A stretch of 64,000 nucleotides of DNA from Pseudomonas mucoides (GTDB taxonomy: Bacteria > Pseudomonadota > Gammaproteobacteria > Pseudomonadales > Pseudomonadaceae). Each line of letters begins with the position of its first letter. Position 1 is the first letter of the stretch. The DNA lies in the NCBI RefSeq assembly GCF_015461845.1, contig NZ_JACOPW010000004.1, forward strand, positions 62,001 to 126,000, read 5' to 3'. A model generated the notes under the pieces. That model saw nothing but the letters and a program-made list of their open reading frames with translations, made no database searches and was not told the origin of the DNA. The position numbers and the translations under genes are program-made. This document shows positions 48,477-56,721 of this stretch, one piece after another.

Positions 48477-49804
48477 ATTCAGTGATGGTGGTCGACGACG
48501 AAAGCAGCATTCGCAGCGCCGTCGAACAATGGCTGAGCCTGTCGGGTTTCGAGGTGCAGTTGTTCAGTCGCGCCGATGAATGCCTGGCGCAATTGCCCGC
48601 GCATTTTCCCGGGGTGATCCTCAGCGATGTGCGCATGCCCGGCATGACCGGGTTGGAGTTGTTGGCCGAAGTCCAGCGTCGTGATGCGGACTTGCCGGTG
48701 ATTCTGTTGACCGGCCACGGCGATGTGCCGATGGCGGTCGAAGCGATGCGCGATGGCGCGTATGACTTTCTCGAGAAGCCCTTCAGCCCGGAAACCCTAC
48801 TGAGCAGTTTGCGCAGGGCGTTGGACAAGCGTCGGCTGGTTCTGGAGAACCGTGCCCTGCACGAACAGGCCGACAACCGCGCCAAACTCGACGCCACCCT
48901 GCTCGGCGTGTCCCGTGGTTTGCAGACGCTGCGTCGGCAAGTGCTGGACCTGGCGGCGTTACCCGTCAATGTGTTGATCCGCGGTGAAACCGGCAGCGGC
49001 AAAGAGCTGGTCGCGCGTTGCCTGCATGACTTCGGGCCGCGAGCCGACAAGCCGTTTGTGGCGCTCAACTGCGCGGCGATTCCGGAGCAGTTGTTCGAAG
49101 CTGAATTGTTTGGCCACGAGAGTGGCGCGTTCACTGGTGCTACGGGTAAACGTATTGGCAAGCTTGAATACGCCGATGGCGGCACGCTGTTTCTCGACGA
49201 AATCGAAAGCATGCCGCTGGCCCAGCAGGTGAAGTTGCTGCGGGTGTTGCAGGAGCAGAAGCTTGAGCGCTTGGGGTCGAATCAGAGTATTCGCGTGGAT
49301 TTGCGGATCATTGCCGCGACCAAACCGGACCTGCTGGATGAGGCACGGGCCGGGCGTTTTCGTGAGGATTTGGCGTATCGATTGAATGTCGCCGAGTTGC
49401 GGCTGCCGCCGTTGCGTGATCGGCGCGAAGACATTCCGTTGTTGTTCGAGTCGTTTGCACAGCAGGCTGCCGAGCGTTTGGGCCGGACCTTTCCACCGTT
49501 GACCGGGCCGCAGTTGAGTCATCTGCTGAGCCACGACTGGCCGGGCAATGTGCGCGAACTGGCGAACGTTGCCGAACGGCAAGTGCTGGGGCTGGGCGAG
49601 CCGGAACCGGCGGGGATTGATCCGGGGCAGTCGCTGGCGGCGCAGCAGGAAGCGTTCGAAGCGCATTGCCTGCGCGCGGCATTGACCCGGCATAAGGGCG
49701 ATGTGAAAGCAGTGCTTGAAGAGCTGCAACTGCCGCGCCGGACCTTTAATGAAAAGATGCAGCGGCATGGACTGACGCGCGAGATGTTCCTGACTGACAG
49801 CTGA
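48470..49804 (+). CDS. Sigma-54-dependent response regulator (DctD/MifR type)
   Basis: The product is 444 residues: receiver domain with phospho-acceptor D53 (ILSDVRMPG), AAA+ domain with Walker A GETGSGKE (172-179) and the sigma-54 contact loop GAFTGA (219-224), then FLDEIESMPL and a C-terminal Fis-type helix-turn-helix (GDVKAVLEELQLPRRTFNEKM). The start overlaps the sensor kinase gene by 7 bp. It probably activates the permease gene directly downstream, which has a -24/-12 promoter and palindromic upstream sites. Together the pair resembles MifSR, which controls 2-oxoglutarate transport in P. aeruginosa. Confidence 0.93.
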   Translation: MLNSVMVVDDESSIRSAVEQWLSLSGFEVQLFSRADECLAQLPAHFPGVILSDVRMPGMTGLELLAEVQRRDADLPVILLTGHGDVPMAVEAMRDGAYDFLEKPFSPETLLSSLRRALDKRRLVLENRALHEQADNRAKLDATLLGVSRGLQTLRRQVLDLAALPVNVLIRGETGSGKELVARCLHDFGPRADKPFVALNCAAIPEQLFEAELFGHESGAFTGATGKRIGKLEYADGGTLFLDEIESMPLAQQVKLLRVLQEQKLERLGSNQSIRVDLRIIAATKPDLLDEARAGRFREDLAYRLNVAELRLPPLRDRREDIPLLFESFAQQAAERLGRTFPPLTGPQLSHLLSHDWPGNVRELANVAERQVLGLGEPEPAGIDPGQSLAAQQEAFEAHCLRAALTRHKGDVKAVLEELQLPRRTFNEKMQRHGLTREMFLTDS

Positions 49805-49845
49805 TATTTGTGGGGCCTGGACTGGCCCATGCAAAGCAATTCCAT

Positions 49846-49899
49846 ATCCGCTAAGCAAAAATCCGCTCATACCCCATCCAACATAAGCGGATTTCCGCT
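49846..49899 (+). promoter_or_regulatory. Candidate upstream activator sites of the permease gene
   Basis: ATCCGCT occurs at 49846-49852 and 49861-49867, and the palindrome AGCGGATTTCCGCT at 49886-49899. These are repeats of one half-site in both orientations, placed 42-95 bp before the sigma-54 promoter, where an enhancer-binding regulator would sit. Confidence 0.55.
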
Positions 49900-49940
49900 C
49901 ACCCAATCCGCAAAACCCCTCTAAACCGCCCCTCTCCCCC

Positions 49941-49957
49941 TTGGCACACCTCCTGCT
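49941..49957 (+). promoter_or_regulatory. Sigma-54 (-24/-12) promoter
   Basis: TTGGCACACCTCCTGCT has GG (49943-49944) and GC (49955-49956) with exactly ten bases between, matching TTGGCAC-N5-TTGC(A/T) with one mismatch. It stands 63 bp before the permease start. Confidence 0.8.
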
Positions 49958-50019
49958 ATAGCCCCCACAGGCTGCGTTTCAACGCGCTCCACAAAAACAA
50001 TTAAACGAAGGATCCTTCA

Positions 50020-51339
50020 ATGGATAACTCCAACGCCCTGCCCCTTGGGTCGGCTGCCCTGCCGGCTAAAGAAAGAACCACTGCCAGTCGCATCAAATCG
50101 ATTTTCAGCGGCTCCGTCGGCAACATGGTCGAGTGGTACGACTGGTACGTCTACGCCGCCTTCTCCCTGTACTTCGCCAAGGCCTTTTTCCCGAAAGGCG
50201 ACACCACCGCCCAACTGCTGAACACCGCCGCGATCTTCGCTGTGGGGTTCCTGATGCGCCCGATCGGTGGCTGGCTGATGGGCCTCTACGCCGACAAGGC
50301 CGGGCGCAAGAAAGCGCTGATGGCTTCGGTGTACCTGATGTGTTTCGGCTCGCTGCTGATCGCCCTGAGCCCGGGTTATGAAACCATTGGCATCGGCGCA
50401 CCGATCCTGCTGATTTTCGCCCGTCTGCTGCAAGGCCTGTCGGTCGGTGGCGAGTACGGCACCTCGGCGACGTACCTCAGCGAAATGGCGACCAAGGATC
50501 GTCGCGGTTTCTACTCCAGCTTCCAGTACGTGACCCTGATCTCCGGCCAGCTCATCGCCCTGGCGGTGCTGATCGTGCTGCAACAGACCTTGACCACCGA
50601 GCAACTGTACGACTGGGGCTGGCGCATCCCGTTCGCCATCGGCGCACTGTGTGCCGTGGTCGCGCTGTACCTGCGTCGTGGCATGGAAGAAACCGAGTCG
50701 TTCACCAAGAAAGAAAAGGCCAAGGAAAGCGCGATGCGCACCTTGATGCGCCATCCCAAGGAACTGATGACCGTGGTCGGCCTGACCATGGGCGGTACCC
50801 TGGCGTTCTACACCTACACCACCTACATGCAGAAATACCTGGTGAACACGGTCGGCATGAGCATCTCCGACTCGACCACGATTTCGGCGGCGACGCTGTT
50901 CCTGTTCATGTGCCTGCAACCGATCATCGGCGGGCTGTCGGATAAAGTCGGTCGTCGGCCGATCCTGATTGCCTTCGGCATTCTGGGGACGCTGTTCACC
51001 GTGCCGATCCTGACCACCCTGCACACCGTTCAGACCTGGTGGGGCGCGTTCTTCCTGATCATGGCGGCGCTGATCATCGTCAGCGGCTACACCTCGATCA
51101 ACGCAGTGGTGAAGGCCGAACTGTTCCCGACTGAAATCCGTGCACTGGGGGTTGGCTTGCCTTACGCCCTAACCGTGTCGATCTTCGGCGGTACGGCTGA
51201 ATACATCGCGCTGTGGTTCAAGAGCATCGGCATGGAAACCGGGTATTACTGGTATGTCACGGCGTGTATTGCGGTGTCGTTGCTGGTGTATGTGACCATG
51301 AAAGATACCCGCAAGCATTCGCGGATCGAGACTGACTGA
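50020..51339 (+). CDS. kgtP: MFS 2-oxoglutarate/dicarboxylate:H+ symporter (KgtP-like)
   Basis: This 439-residue, 12-helix metabolite:H+ symporter resembles E. coli KgtP throughout: GNMVEWYDWYVYAAFSLYFAKAFFP, MRPIGGWLMGLYADKAGRKKALM, RLLQGLSVGGEYGTSATYLSEMA, and FYTYTTYMQKYLVNTVGM. The ATG follows AAGGA. The sigma-54 promoter and palindromic upstream sites make it the probable target of the two-component system encoded upstream. 2-Oxoglutarate is the likeliest substrate, and PAO1 PA5530 is a likely counterpart; other C4/C5 acids are possible. Confidence 0.9.
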   Translation: MDNSNALPLGSAALPAKERTTASRIKSIFSGSVGNMVEWYDWYVYAAFSLYFAKAFFPKGDTTAQLLNTAAIFAVGFLMRPIGGWLMGLYADKAGRKKALMASVYLMCFGSLLIALSPGYETIGIGAPILLIFARLLQGLSVGGEYGTSATYLSEMATKDRRGFYSSFQYVTLISGQLIALAVLIVLQQTLTTEQLYDWGWRIPFAIGALCAVVALYLRRGMEETESFTKKEKAKESAMRTLMRHPKELMTVVGLTMGGTLAFYTYTTYMQKYLVNTVGMSISDSTTISAATLFLFMCLQPIIGGLSDKVGRRPILIAFGILGTLFTVPILTTLHTVQTWWGAFFLIMAALIIVSGYTSINAVVKAELFPTEIRALGVGLPYALTVSIFGGTAEYIALWFKSIGMETGYYWYVTACIAVSLLVYVTMKDTRKHSRIETD

Positions 51340-51370
51340 CCGCTGGATTGAGGGTGGCTGTACTGGCCTC

Positions 51371-51454
51371 TTCGCGAGCAGGCTCACTCCTACACTGACC
51401 GGGTTCTTTTCATGAGAATGCGGTCAAATGTAGGAGTGAGCCTGCTCGCGATGG
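51371..51454. repeat. REP pair
   Basis: TTCGCGAGCAGGCTCACTCC from 51371 and GGAGTGAGCCTGCTCGCGAT from about 51433 are inverted copies after the permease gene. Confidence 0.9.
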
Positions 51455-51467
51455 GGACGCCTTGGTC

Positions 51468-51816
51468 TCAAGTCAACTCAGCAGCCGTCCGCTTCCCATA
51501 TTTATTCTGAGCAAACGAAGCCCCCGCAATCATCACCACCAGAATCCCCGCCAACACCCAGGCCCGAATCGTCGGCCAGGTAATCACCCAGCGCCGTGCC
51601 CAAGGTGTTGGAAAACAGAATCGCCATCCAATAGAACATCTCGCCGCGAAAGGTCTGGACCTTGGTGACGTTCAGCGAATCACCGCTCAAGCGCCACGCC
51701 GCAAAAATCCCGATCAGGATCGCAATCAGGATCATCGAACCGGTGGCGTAGCCCAGGCCGAGGGTGCGGTCCATGAAGTCCGACATCGTGGTGCCGGCCG
51801 TACTGGTCGCCAACAC
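51468..51816 (-). pseudogene. Remnant of a COG4705-type membrane protein
   Basis: The minus strand encodes ATSTAGTTMSDFMDRTLGLGYA, then MFYWMAILFSNTLGTALGDYLADDSGLG, two repeat units of the COG4705 integral membrane family. There is no N-terminus: the frame begins abruptly near 51816. Near 51575 the sensible reading shifts to another frame (WVLAGILVVMIAGASFAQNK, then KYGKRTAAELT and a stop at 51468-51470), so an internal deletion with frameshift has occurred. There is no ribosome site. I call it a truncated, frameshifted remnant. Confidence 0.7.
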
Positions 51817-51940
51817 GTTCGCCGCCGATGGCTATGTCAAAACCGGCTCGGCGTCCTACGAGCACGGCGCCAGTGCCCCCATCGAACGTACGCATTCTGA
51901 CAGCTTCGACAAAACCGGCACCGCCGAAGCGATCGGCTGA
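51808..51940 (+). pseudogene. 3' remnant of a small exported protein gene
   Basis: The plus strand reads VLVANTFAADGYVKTGSAS, then YEHGASAPIERTHSDSFDK and TGTAEAIG before a stop. This looks like the end of a signal peptide (VANTFAADG) and the mature part of a small periplasmic protein. Its 5' part is missing: upstream of about 51810 the sequence is the COG4705 remnant on the other strand. A deletion has joined the two genes head to head. Confidence 0.55.
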
Positions 51941-51955
51941 TCACAAGAGCCCCCC

Positions 51956-52045
51956 CTGTAGGAGAGAGCCTGCTCGCGATGGCGGTGTGTCAGTCACATA
52001 AATGCTGAATGACACACCGCCATCGCGAGCAGGCTCACTCCTACA
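51956..52045. repeat. Long REP palindrome (about 36-bp arms)
   Basis: The left arm (from 51957) and right arm (ending 52045) agree at 35 of 36 positions around a loop near 51995-52007. The core is GAGCCTGCTCGCGATGGCGG. It is longer than the other pairs here because the flanks also match. Confidence 0.9.
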
Positions 52046-52122
52046 TTGGAATCTCATTGCTGGAAATTATCGGCTCGGCCTTGCACCATGGTGGTCTCCC
52101 GAGAGCTCCTGGAATGAACCCC

Positions 52123-52752
52123 ATGCCCGACGACATCCACTATTACGAACCCGCCAACGGCCACGGCCTGCCCCACGATCCGTTCAACGCCATCGTCGGC
52201 CCGCGCCCTATCGGCTGGATTTCCTCGCAGGATGCCAATGGCCGCTTGAACCTGGCGCCGTACAGTTTCTTCAACGCGTTCAACTACATTCCGCCGATCA
52301 TTGGTTTTTCCAGTGTCGGGCGCAAAGACAGCCTGAATAACATCGAACAGACCGGCGAATTCGCCTGGAACCTCGCCACTCGCCCATTGGCCGAGCAGAT
52401 GAACCAGAGCTGTGCGATGGTCGGGCCAGAAGTGAATGAATTCGAGTTGTCCGGATTGACGCCCGCCGCCTCGACAATCATTCAGGTGCCACGGGTCGCC
52501 GAAAGCCCGGTGTCCTTTGAGTGCAAGGTCACGCAGATCATCCAGTTGCAGCGCGCGGACGGGAATGTGGTGCCGAGCTGGCTGATTCTCGGCGAAGTGG
52601 TCGCCGTGCATATCGCCAAATGGCTGTTGAAGGAGGGGGTCTACGACACCGCCGCGGCAGAACCGATTCTGCGCGGCGGCGGGCCGGCGGATTATTTTCA
52701 GCTGGGGCCAGAGGCGTTATTCAAGATGTATCGCCCGGGGGCGAACAGGTAA
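52123..52752 (+). CDS. Flavin reductase-like (FMN-binding split barrel) protein
   Basis: This 209-residue protein belongs to the DIM6/NTAB flavin reductase family, with IVGPRPIGWISSQDANGRLNLAPYSFFNAFNY and WNLATRPLAEQMNQSC as characteristic FMN-binding segments. The ATG at 52123 (MPDDIHYYEP) is preferred over 52114 because GGA then stands nine bases upstream. These proteins bind FMN and reduce flavins or small substrates; the substrate here is unknown. It is convergent with the 76-residue gene. Confidence 0.88.
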   Translation: MPDDIHYYEPANGHGLPHDPFNAIVGPRPIGWISSQDANGRLNLAPYSFFNAFNYIPPIIGFSSVGRKDSLNNIEQTGEFAWNLATRPLAEQMNQSCAMVGPEVNEFELSGLTPAASTIIQVPRVAESPVSFECKVTQIIQLQRADGNVVPSWLILGEVVAVHIAKWLLKEGVYDTAAAEPILRGGGPADYFQLGPEALFKMYRPGANR

Positions 52753-52753
52753 C

Positions 52754-52984
52754 TCACCACAGCAGGTCGGTGTTTTCCTTGACGTCCTTGAGGCGGGTCA
52801 GCTCTTTGGCGGCGGCTTCATCGGCTTCATGGGCGGTCTTGAAGGTCTGGTCTTCGAGGACTTTGTGAAAGCGCGGTGCGCCTGCGCCACCCAGGGCTTT
52901 GACGGCGATGGCGGCGTGGTATCCACCCTCACCCGGTACTACTGCGGAAACGGCTTCGAAGTGTTCAAAGGCTTTACGTGCCAT
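52754..52984 (-). CDS. Small hypothetical protein (76 aa)
   Basis: The product MARKAFEHFEAVSAVVPGEG continues with GYHAAIAVKALGGAGAPRFHKVL and an acidic Ala-rich helix. An AGGAT ribosome site stands nine bases before the ATG. The pattern is globular alpha/beta without export signal. The gene lies 41 bp downstream of the monooxygenase gene on the same strand and the two probably form an operon. I recognise no named family. Confidence 0.7.
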   Translation of the reverse strand: MARKAFEHFEAVSAVVPGEGGYHAAIAVKALGGAGAPRFHKVLEDQTFKTAHEADEAAAKELTRLKDVKENTDLLW

Positions 52985-53025
52985 GTCGCGGATCCTGGCT
53001 GGTTGATAATGCGGTCATTAAACCC

Positions 53026-53379
53026 TCAACCCGCCATTTTGTGTACCCACGACTGGGTCTGACCCAACGCCTGGGCCGCCGACACTTCCTTGAAGGTGTG
53101 GAAATCCAGGCTGTTGACCACCAGGTCCTGCACCAGTGCGGCAAACACTTCCATCGCCGGGGTGCTGAAGTACGCGGTCATGGCCTGCTGGTTGATCCAG
53201 AAACCGGACACCAGCCACAACTCGGTATCGCATTGCGACTGTTGCAGGGTAAAGCTCAGGCAACCCGGTGCAGTGCGCGTCGGCTCGATCAGGGCGCTCA
53301 GGCGCGCACCGAGTTCCACCGAACGCCCGGCGTGGGCACGGACAAAAGCCATATGACTGACGGGGATCTGCGTAGACAT
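53026..53379 (-). CDS. Antibiotic biosynthesis monooxygenase (ABM) domain protein
   Basis: This 117-residue ferredoxin-like barrel of the ABM/YgiN type is marked by HMAFVRAHAGRSVELGARLSALIEPTRTAPGCLSFTLQQSQ and FWINQQAMTAYFSTPAMEVF. Such proteins are cofactor-free quinol monooxygenases or heme/quinone-stress enzymes. The ATG at 53379 follows AGGG. It is divergent from an AraC regulator gene, which may control it together with the 76-residue gene. Confidence 0.85.
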   Translation of the reverse strand: MSTQIPVSHMAFVRAHAGRSVELGARLSALIEPTRTAPGCLSFTLQQSQCDTELWLVSGFWINQQAMTAYFSTPAMEVFAALVQDLVVNSLDFHTFKEVSAAQALGQTQSWVHKMAG

Positions 53380-53714
53380 GTTCAACCCTCCCAGGTACTC
53401 GAGTGGCAGCCGTGGGACGGGCTGCGACAGGATCAAAGGTTAATCGCGCACCCGCCAGCGCGGTTAGTCGATTCCTGCCGGCTTGTTGCACAATCCTGCG
53501 CGCGTCGTAAAAAACCTCTACCCGCCGGCAAAAGGTTTTCAGGCCAATGAAACAGGGCTTTCAAGCAAGTTTTGCGGGGAATGCCCACTGCCAGAGGCAC
53601 CGCTAATTCACCCCGTGCAGAATCAGGCAAGGTTGAGGCAGGATGTGTCTACCGCTTCGTCTTGCACAAACATAAGCTGAGCCCATTATCCACGCCCCAC
53701 CGAGGATGCCTTGC
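53380..53714. other. Divergent ABM/AraC intergenic region
   Basis: This 335 bp region contains the two promoters and, close to the AraC gene, a helical-phase direct repeat listed separately. No further gene was seen. Confidence 0.5.
53625..53653 (+). promoter_or_regulatory. Candidate AraC-family operator
   Basis: AGGCAAG (53625-53631) and AGGCAGG (53636-53642) repeat with an 11-bp period, followed by TGTCTACC (53646-53653). One helical turn between direct repeats is typical of AraC-family sites. It lies about 65 bp before the AraC-type start. Confidence 0.35.
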
Positions 53715-54644
53715 ATGTCGTCGCTCGATCATTTTCAAGCCCCGCTGGATGCCGAGATGGAGAAACAGCGCGCGGAACTGGCCGCGATCATCCGTCGCTA
53801 TACAACCGATGATGGCAATTATGAGACCGCCGTCGGCTCGTTGTTCATGGCCAAACACAGCAAGTCCCACGACTTTGCACCGGTGCTGGCGCAACCGGCG
53901 TTGTGCATCATGGCGCAGGGGCGCAAAGAGGTGCGGCTGGCGGACGAATACTTCAATTACGACCCGCTGCACTACCTGGTGGTCTCGGTCTCGATGCCCC
54001 TGAGCGGCAGGATCGTCAATGTCACCTCGGAAGAACCGATTCTCTCGGTGCGGCTGGACATCGACCCAGCGGAAATCAGCGCGCTGATTGCCGATGCCGG
54101 ACCTTTAGGTGTGCCGACCCGCCCCACCGGTCGTGGCCTGTATGTCGAGCGGGTCGACAGCGCCATGCTCGATGCCGTACTGCGTCTGGCACGTTTGCTC
54201 GACACCCCGAAAGACATCGCCATGCTCGCGCCGTTGATTCGTCGGGAGATTCTTTATCGGTTGTTGCGCAGCCCGCAGGGGCATCGGCTGTATGAGATCG
54301 CGATCGCCAATAGCCAGAGCCATCGCATCAGCCAGGCGATCCAGTGGCTGAACGGCAACTATGAGCAGCCGCTGCGCATTGATGATTTGGCGAAAGAGGT
54401 GAACCTGAGCGTGTCGACGTTGCATCACCGGTTCAAGGCGATGACGGCGATGAGTCCGTTGCAGTATCAGAAGCAGTTGCGGTTGCAGGAAGCGCGGCGG
54501 TTGATGCTGGCGGAAGGGTTGGAGGCTTCGGCGGCGGGGTATCGGGTGGGGTATGAAAGCCCTTCGCAGTTCAGCCGTGAATACAGTCGGTTGTTTGGGG
54601 CGCCGCCGTTGCGGGATTTGGCGCGGTTGCGGTTGAGTGTCTGA
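53715..54644 (+). CDS. AraC-family transcriptional regulator (AraC_N type)
   Basis: The product is 309 residues with an N-terminal effector domain of the AraC_N family (PF06719; ALCIMAQGRKEVRLADEYFNYDPLHYLVVSVSMPLSG) and a C-terminal pair of helix-turn-helix motifs (RIDDLAKEVNLSVSTLHHRFKAMTAMSPLQYQKQLRLQEARRLM; AGYRVGYESPSQFSREYSRLFG). The ATG at 53715 is chosen because GAGG lies nine bases upstream; the ATG at 53706 is too close to it. Regulators of this family often control adjacent oxidoreductases, and divergent transcription with the ABM gene fits. Confidence 0.93.
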   Translation: MSSLDHFQAPLDAEMEKQRAELAAIIRRYTTDDGNYETAVGSLFMAKHSKSHDFAPVLAQPALCIMAQGRKEVRLADEYFNYDPLHYLVVSVSMPLSGRIVNVTSEEPILSVRLDIDPAEISALIADAGPLGVPTRPTGRGLYVERVDSAMLDAVLRLARLLDTPKDIAMLAPLIRREILYRLLRSPQGHRLYEIAIANSQSHRISQAIQWLNGNYEQPLRIDDLAKEVNLSVSTLHHRFKAMTAMSPLQYQKQLRLQEARRLMLAEGLEASAAGYRVGYESPSQFSREYSRLFGAPPLRDLARLRLSV

Positions 54645-54670
54645 TCCAGAGTTTTCTGGTGTGGCGGATG

Positions 54671-54775
54671 GCCCCATCGCGGGCAAGCCCGCTCCCACAG
54701 GGAATTATTGGCAGTCACAAAATGGCGTGAACACCGACGATCACTGTGGGAGCGGGCTTGCCCGCGAAGAGGCCA
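54671..54775. repeat. REP pair (GCGGGCAAGCCCG type)
   Basis: CATCGCGGGCAAGCCCGCTC from about 54675 and GAGCGGGCTTGCCCGCGAAG from about 54750 are inverted copies between convergent genes. Confidence 0.9.
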
Positions 54776-54798
54776 GCAAGGCTGGCATCAATCCTGAA

Positions 54799-55854
54799 TC
54801 AGGCACCGAGTACGCGGCAAGCCTCAGCCGGCAACGTCACCGACACCGGGTTGCCAATGCTCAACCCGAACCCCTGGCACGGTGTGCTCAGCGCGGTAAA
54901 CGACACCCCGGAACACTCCACGGTGGTTTCAATCGTCGCGCCGATATCACGCACGAACGTCACCGTACCCAGCAAACGATTCCCCGCCGTCGCCTGCGGG
55001 TGCGACAGTTGCAGGTCTTCCGGGCGAATCAGCATCTTCACTTTCTCGCCGACCACAATGCTGCTGCAGATCGGCACGTCCAGTGCATCGCCCCCCGGCA
55101 GACCGACCTTGCCATTGCCCAACGCCGTGGCCGGGAAGATGTTGCCGGAACCGATAAAGTCCGCGACAAATTCGTTGGCCGGGTGGCGGTAGATTTCAAT
55201 CGGCGTGCCGACTTGCTGCACACGGTGCTCGCCCAGGACCACGACGATATCGGCCATGGTCATGGCTTCACGCTGATCGTGGGTCACCATGATCGTGGTG
55301 ATGTTCAGGCGTTGCTGCAGCTGACGGATTTCCACTTGCATCGATTCGCGCAGCTTGGCGTCCAGCGCCGACAGCGGCTCATCCAGCAGGAGGATTTTTG
55401 GTCGCGAAGCAATCGCCCGGGCAATCGCCACGCGCTGACGCTGACCGCCGGAGAGTTTGGCCACCGGGCGATCAATCATTTCCTGCAACTGAATCAGCTC
55501 CAGCAACTCCACCACACGCGCCTGCTGATCAGCCTTGCTGACGCCACGCAGTTTCAGCGGATAGGCGATGTTCTCGCCCACGGTCATATGCGGGAACAAG
55601 GCCAGGGATTGAAACACCATGCCGAAATTACGTAGATGCGCCGGGGTGTGGCCGATGTCTTCACCGTCCAGGCGAATCTCGCCGCCGGTGAGGGTTTCGA
55701 GGCCGGCGATCATGCGCAGCAGCGTGGTTTTACCGCAGCCCGACGGGCCGAGAAAACACACCAGCTTGCCCTCGGGCAAATGCAGGTTTACATCCTTTAC
55801 CGCGCAGGCCGAGCCGTAGTGTTTCTCGACGTTTTCCAGAATCAGACCAGACAT
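54799..55854 (-). CDS. ABC transporter ATP-binding protein, polyamine type (PotA/PotG-like)
   Basis: The product is 351 residues with Walker A GPSGCGKT (36-43), Q-loop (MVFQSLALFPHMTV), signature LSGGQRQRVAIARAI, Walker B ILLLDEPLSALD and H-loop VTHDQREAM. A C-terminal TOBE domain (from about 270) is typical of the spermidine/putrescine and iron-type importers. The ATG at 55854 follows GAGGTG; a GTG at 55863 is less likely. It is the last gene of the importer operon. The substrate cannot be read from sequence. Confidence 0.93.
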   Translation of the reverse strand: MSGLILENVEKHYGSACAVKDVNLHLPEGKLVCFLGPSGCGKTTLLRMIAGLETLTGGEIRLDGEDIGHTPAHLRNFGMVFQSLALFPHMTVGENIAYPLKLRGVSKADQQARVVELLELIQLQEMIDRPVAKLSGGQRQRVAIARAIASRPKILLLDEPLSALDAKLRESMQVEIRQLQQRLNITTIMVTHDQREAMTMADIVVVLGEHRVQQVGTPIEIYRHPANEFVADFIGSGNIFPATALGNGKVGLPGGDALDVPICSSIVVGEKVKMLIRPEDLQLSHPQATAGNRLLGTVTFVRDIGATIETTVECSGVSFTALSTPCQGFGLSIGNPVSVTLPAEACRVLGA

Positions 55855-55872
55855 GTGAATCACCTCAAGAAA

Positions 55873-56721
55873 TCAGAACGAAACGCCACCTTCACCAACC
55901 AGCTTCTCCAGCGCCCAGATCAGGACGAAGTCGATCAGCACGATCAGCACGGCAAACGAGAAAACGGTAGGGTCGAGCGAAGACACGGTGCGGCTGTACA
56001 TCCAGATCGGCACGGTCATGACGTCGATGGTGTAGAGGAAATAGGTCACGGTGAATTCGTTGAACGAGACGATGAACGCCAGCAGCATCCCCGCCAGGAT
56101 CCCCGACTTCATCAACGGCACCACCACATCGACAATCGCCCGGGTCGGCGAAGCACCGAGCATTTGCGCGGCCTCCTCGACTTCGCTGCCGATGGACAGC
56201 ATCGCCGCAGTGCAGTTTTTCACCACGAACGGCAACGCCAGAATCACGTGGGCAATCACCAGCCGCGAGGTGGTCATCTGGAACGGCAGGCTGTCGAACA
56301 CCAGCAGCAACGCCAGGCCCAACACCACCATTGGAAACACCAGCGGCAACGACATCAGTTGCAGCGCCACGGCCTTGCCGCGGAACTCGCAACGGGTCAG
56401 CGCGTAAGACGCCGGCACGGCGATGATCGTGGCGAAAACCATGGTCAGGCACGCAACCATCAGGCTGGTGGTCATGGCTTTGCCCAGGCTCAGCACGTCA
56501 CTGGCGTCCGGCGAGACGAAGGTGTGCCAGGCCGCTTTGTACCATTGCAGGCTGTAGCTGCTCGGCGGGAAGTCGAGGTTCGACGAGCCGCTGAACGACA
56601 TCACGATCATGGTCAGGATCGGCAACACCGCCAGCAGCAGGATGAAGCCGGAGAGGATGCCGGCAAACTTGCCGGTTTCGCCCGGCAGCAGCCCGTAACG
56701 TTTCTTGGTCAGGGTACTCAT
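55873..56721 (-). CDS. ABC transporter permease (PotC/PotI-like)
   Basis: This 282-residue inner-membrane permease has six helices and the EAA coupling loop EEAAQMLGASPTRAIVDVVVPLMKSGI. It pairs with the permease encoded just upstream, whose stop overlaps this ATG. It belongs to the family that includes spermidine/putrescine PotC. Confidence 0.92.
   Translation of the reverse strand: MSTLTKKRYGLLPGETGKFAGILSGFILLLAVLPILTMIVMSFSGSSNLDFPPSSYSLQWYKAAWHTFVSPDASDVLSLGKAMTTSLMVACLTMVFATIIAVPASYALTRCEFRGKAVALQLMSLPLVFPMVVLGLALLLVFDSLPFQMTTSRLVIAHVILALPFVVKNCTAAMLSIGSEVEEAAQMLGASPTRAIVDVVVPLMKSGILAGMLLAFIVSFNEFTVTYFLYTIDVMTVPIWMYSRTVSSLDPTVFSFAVLIVLIDFVLIWALEKLVGEGGVSF

Noticed and set aside
51371..52045. 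Repeated 20-mers that at first suggest a CRISPR array
   Set aside because: The copies are inverted, not direct, have no regular spacers, and match REP elements found throughout the window.
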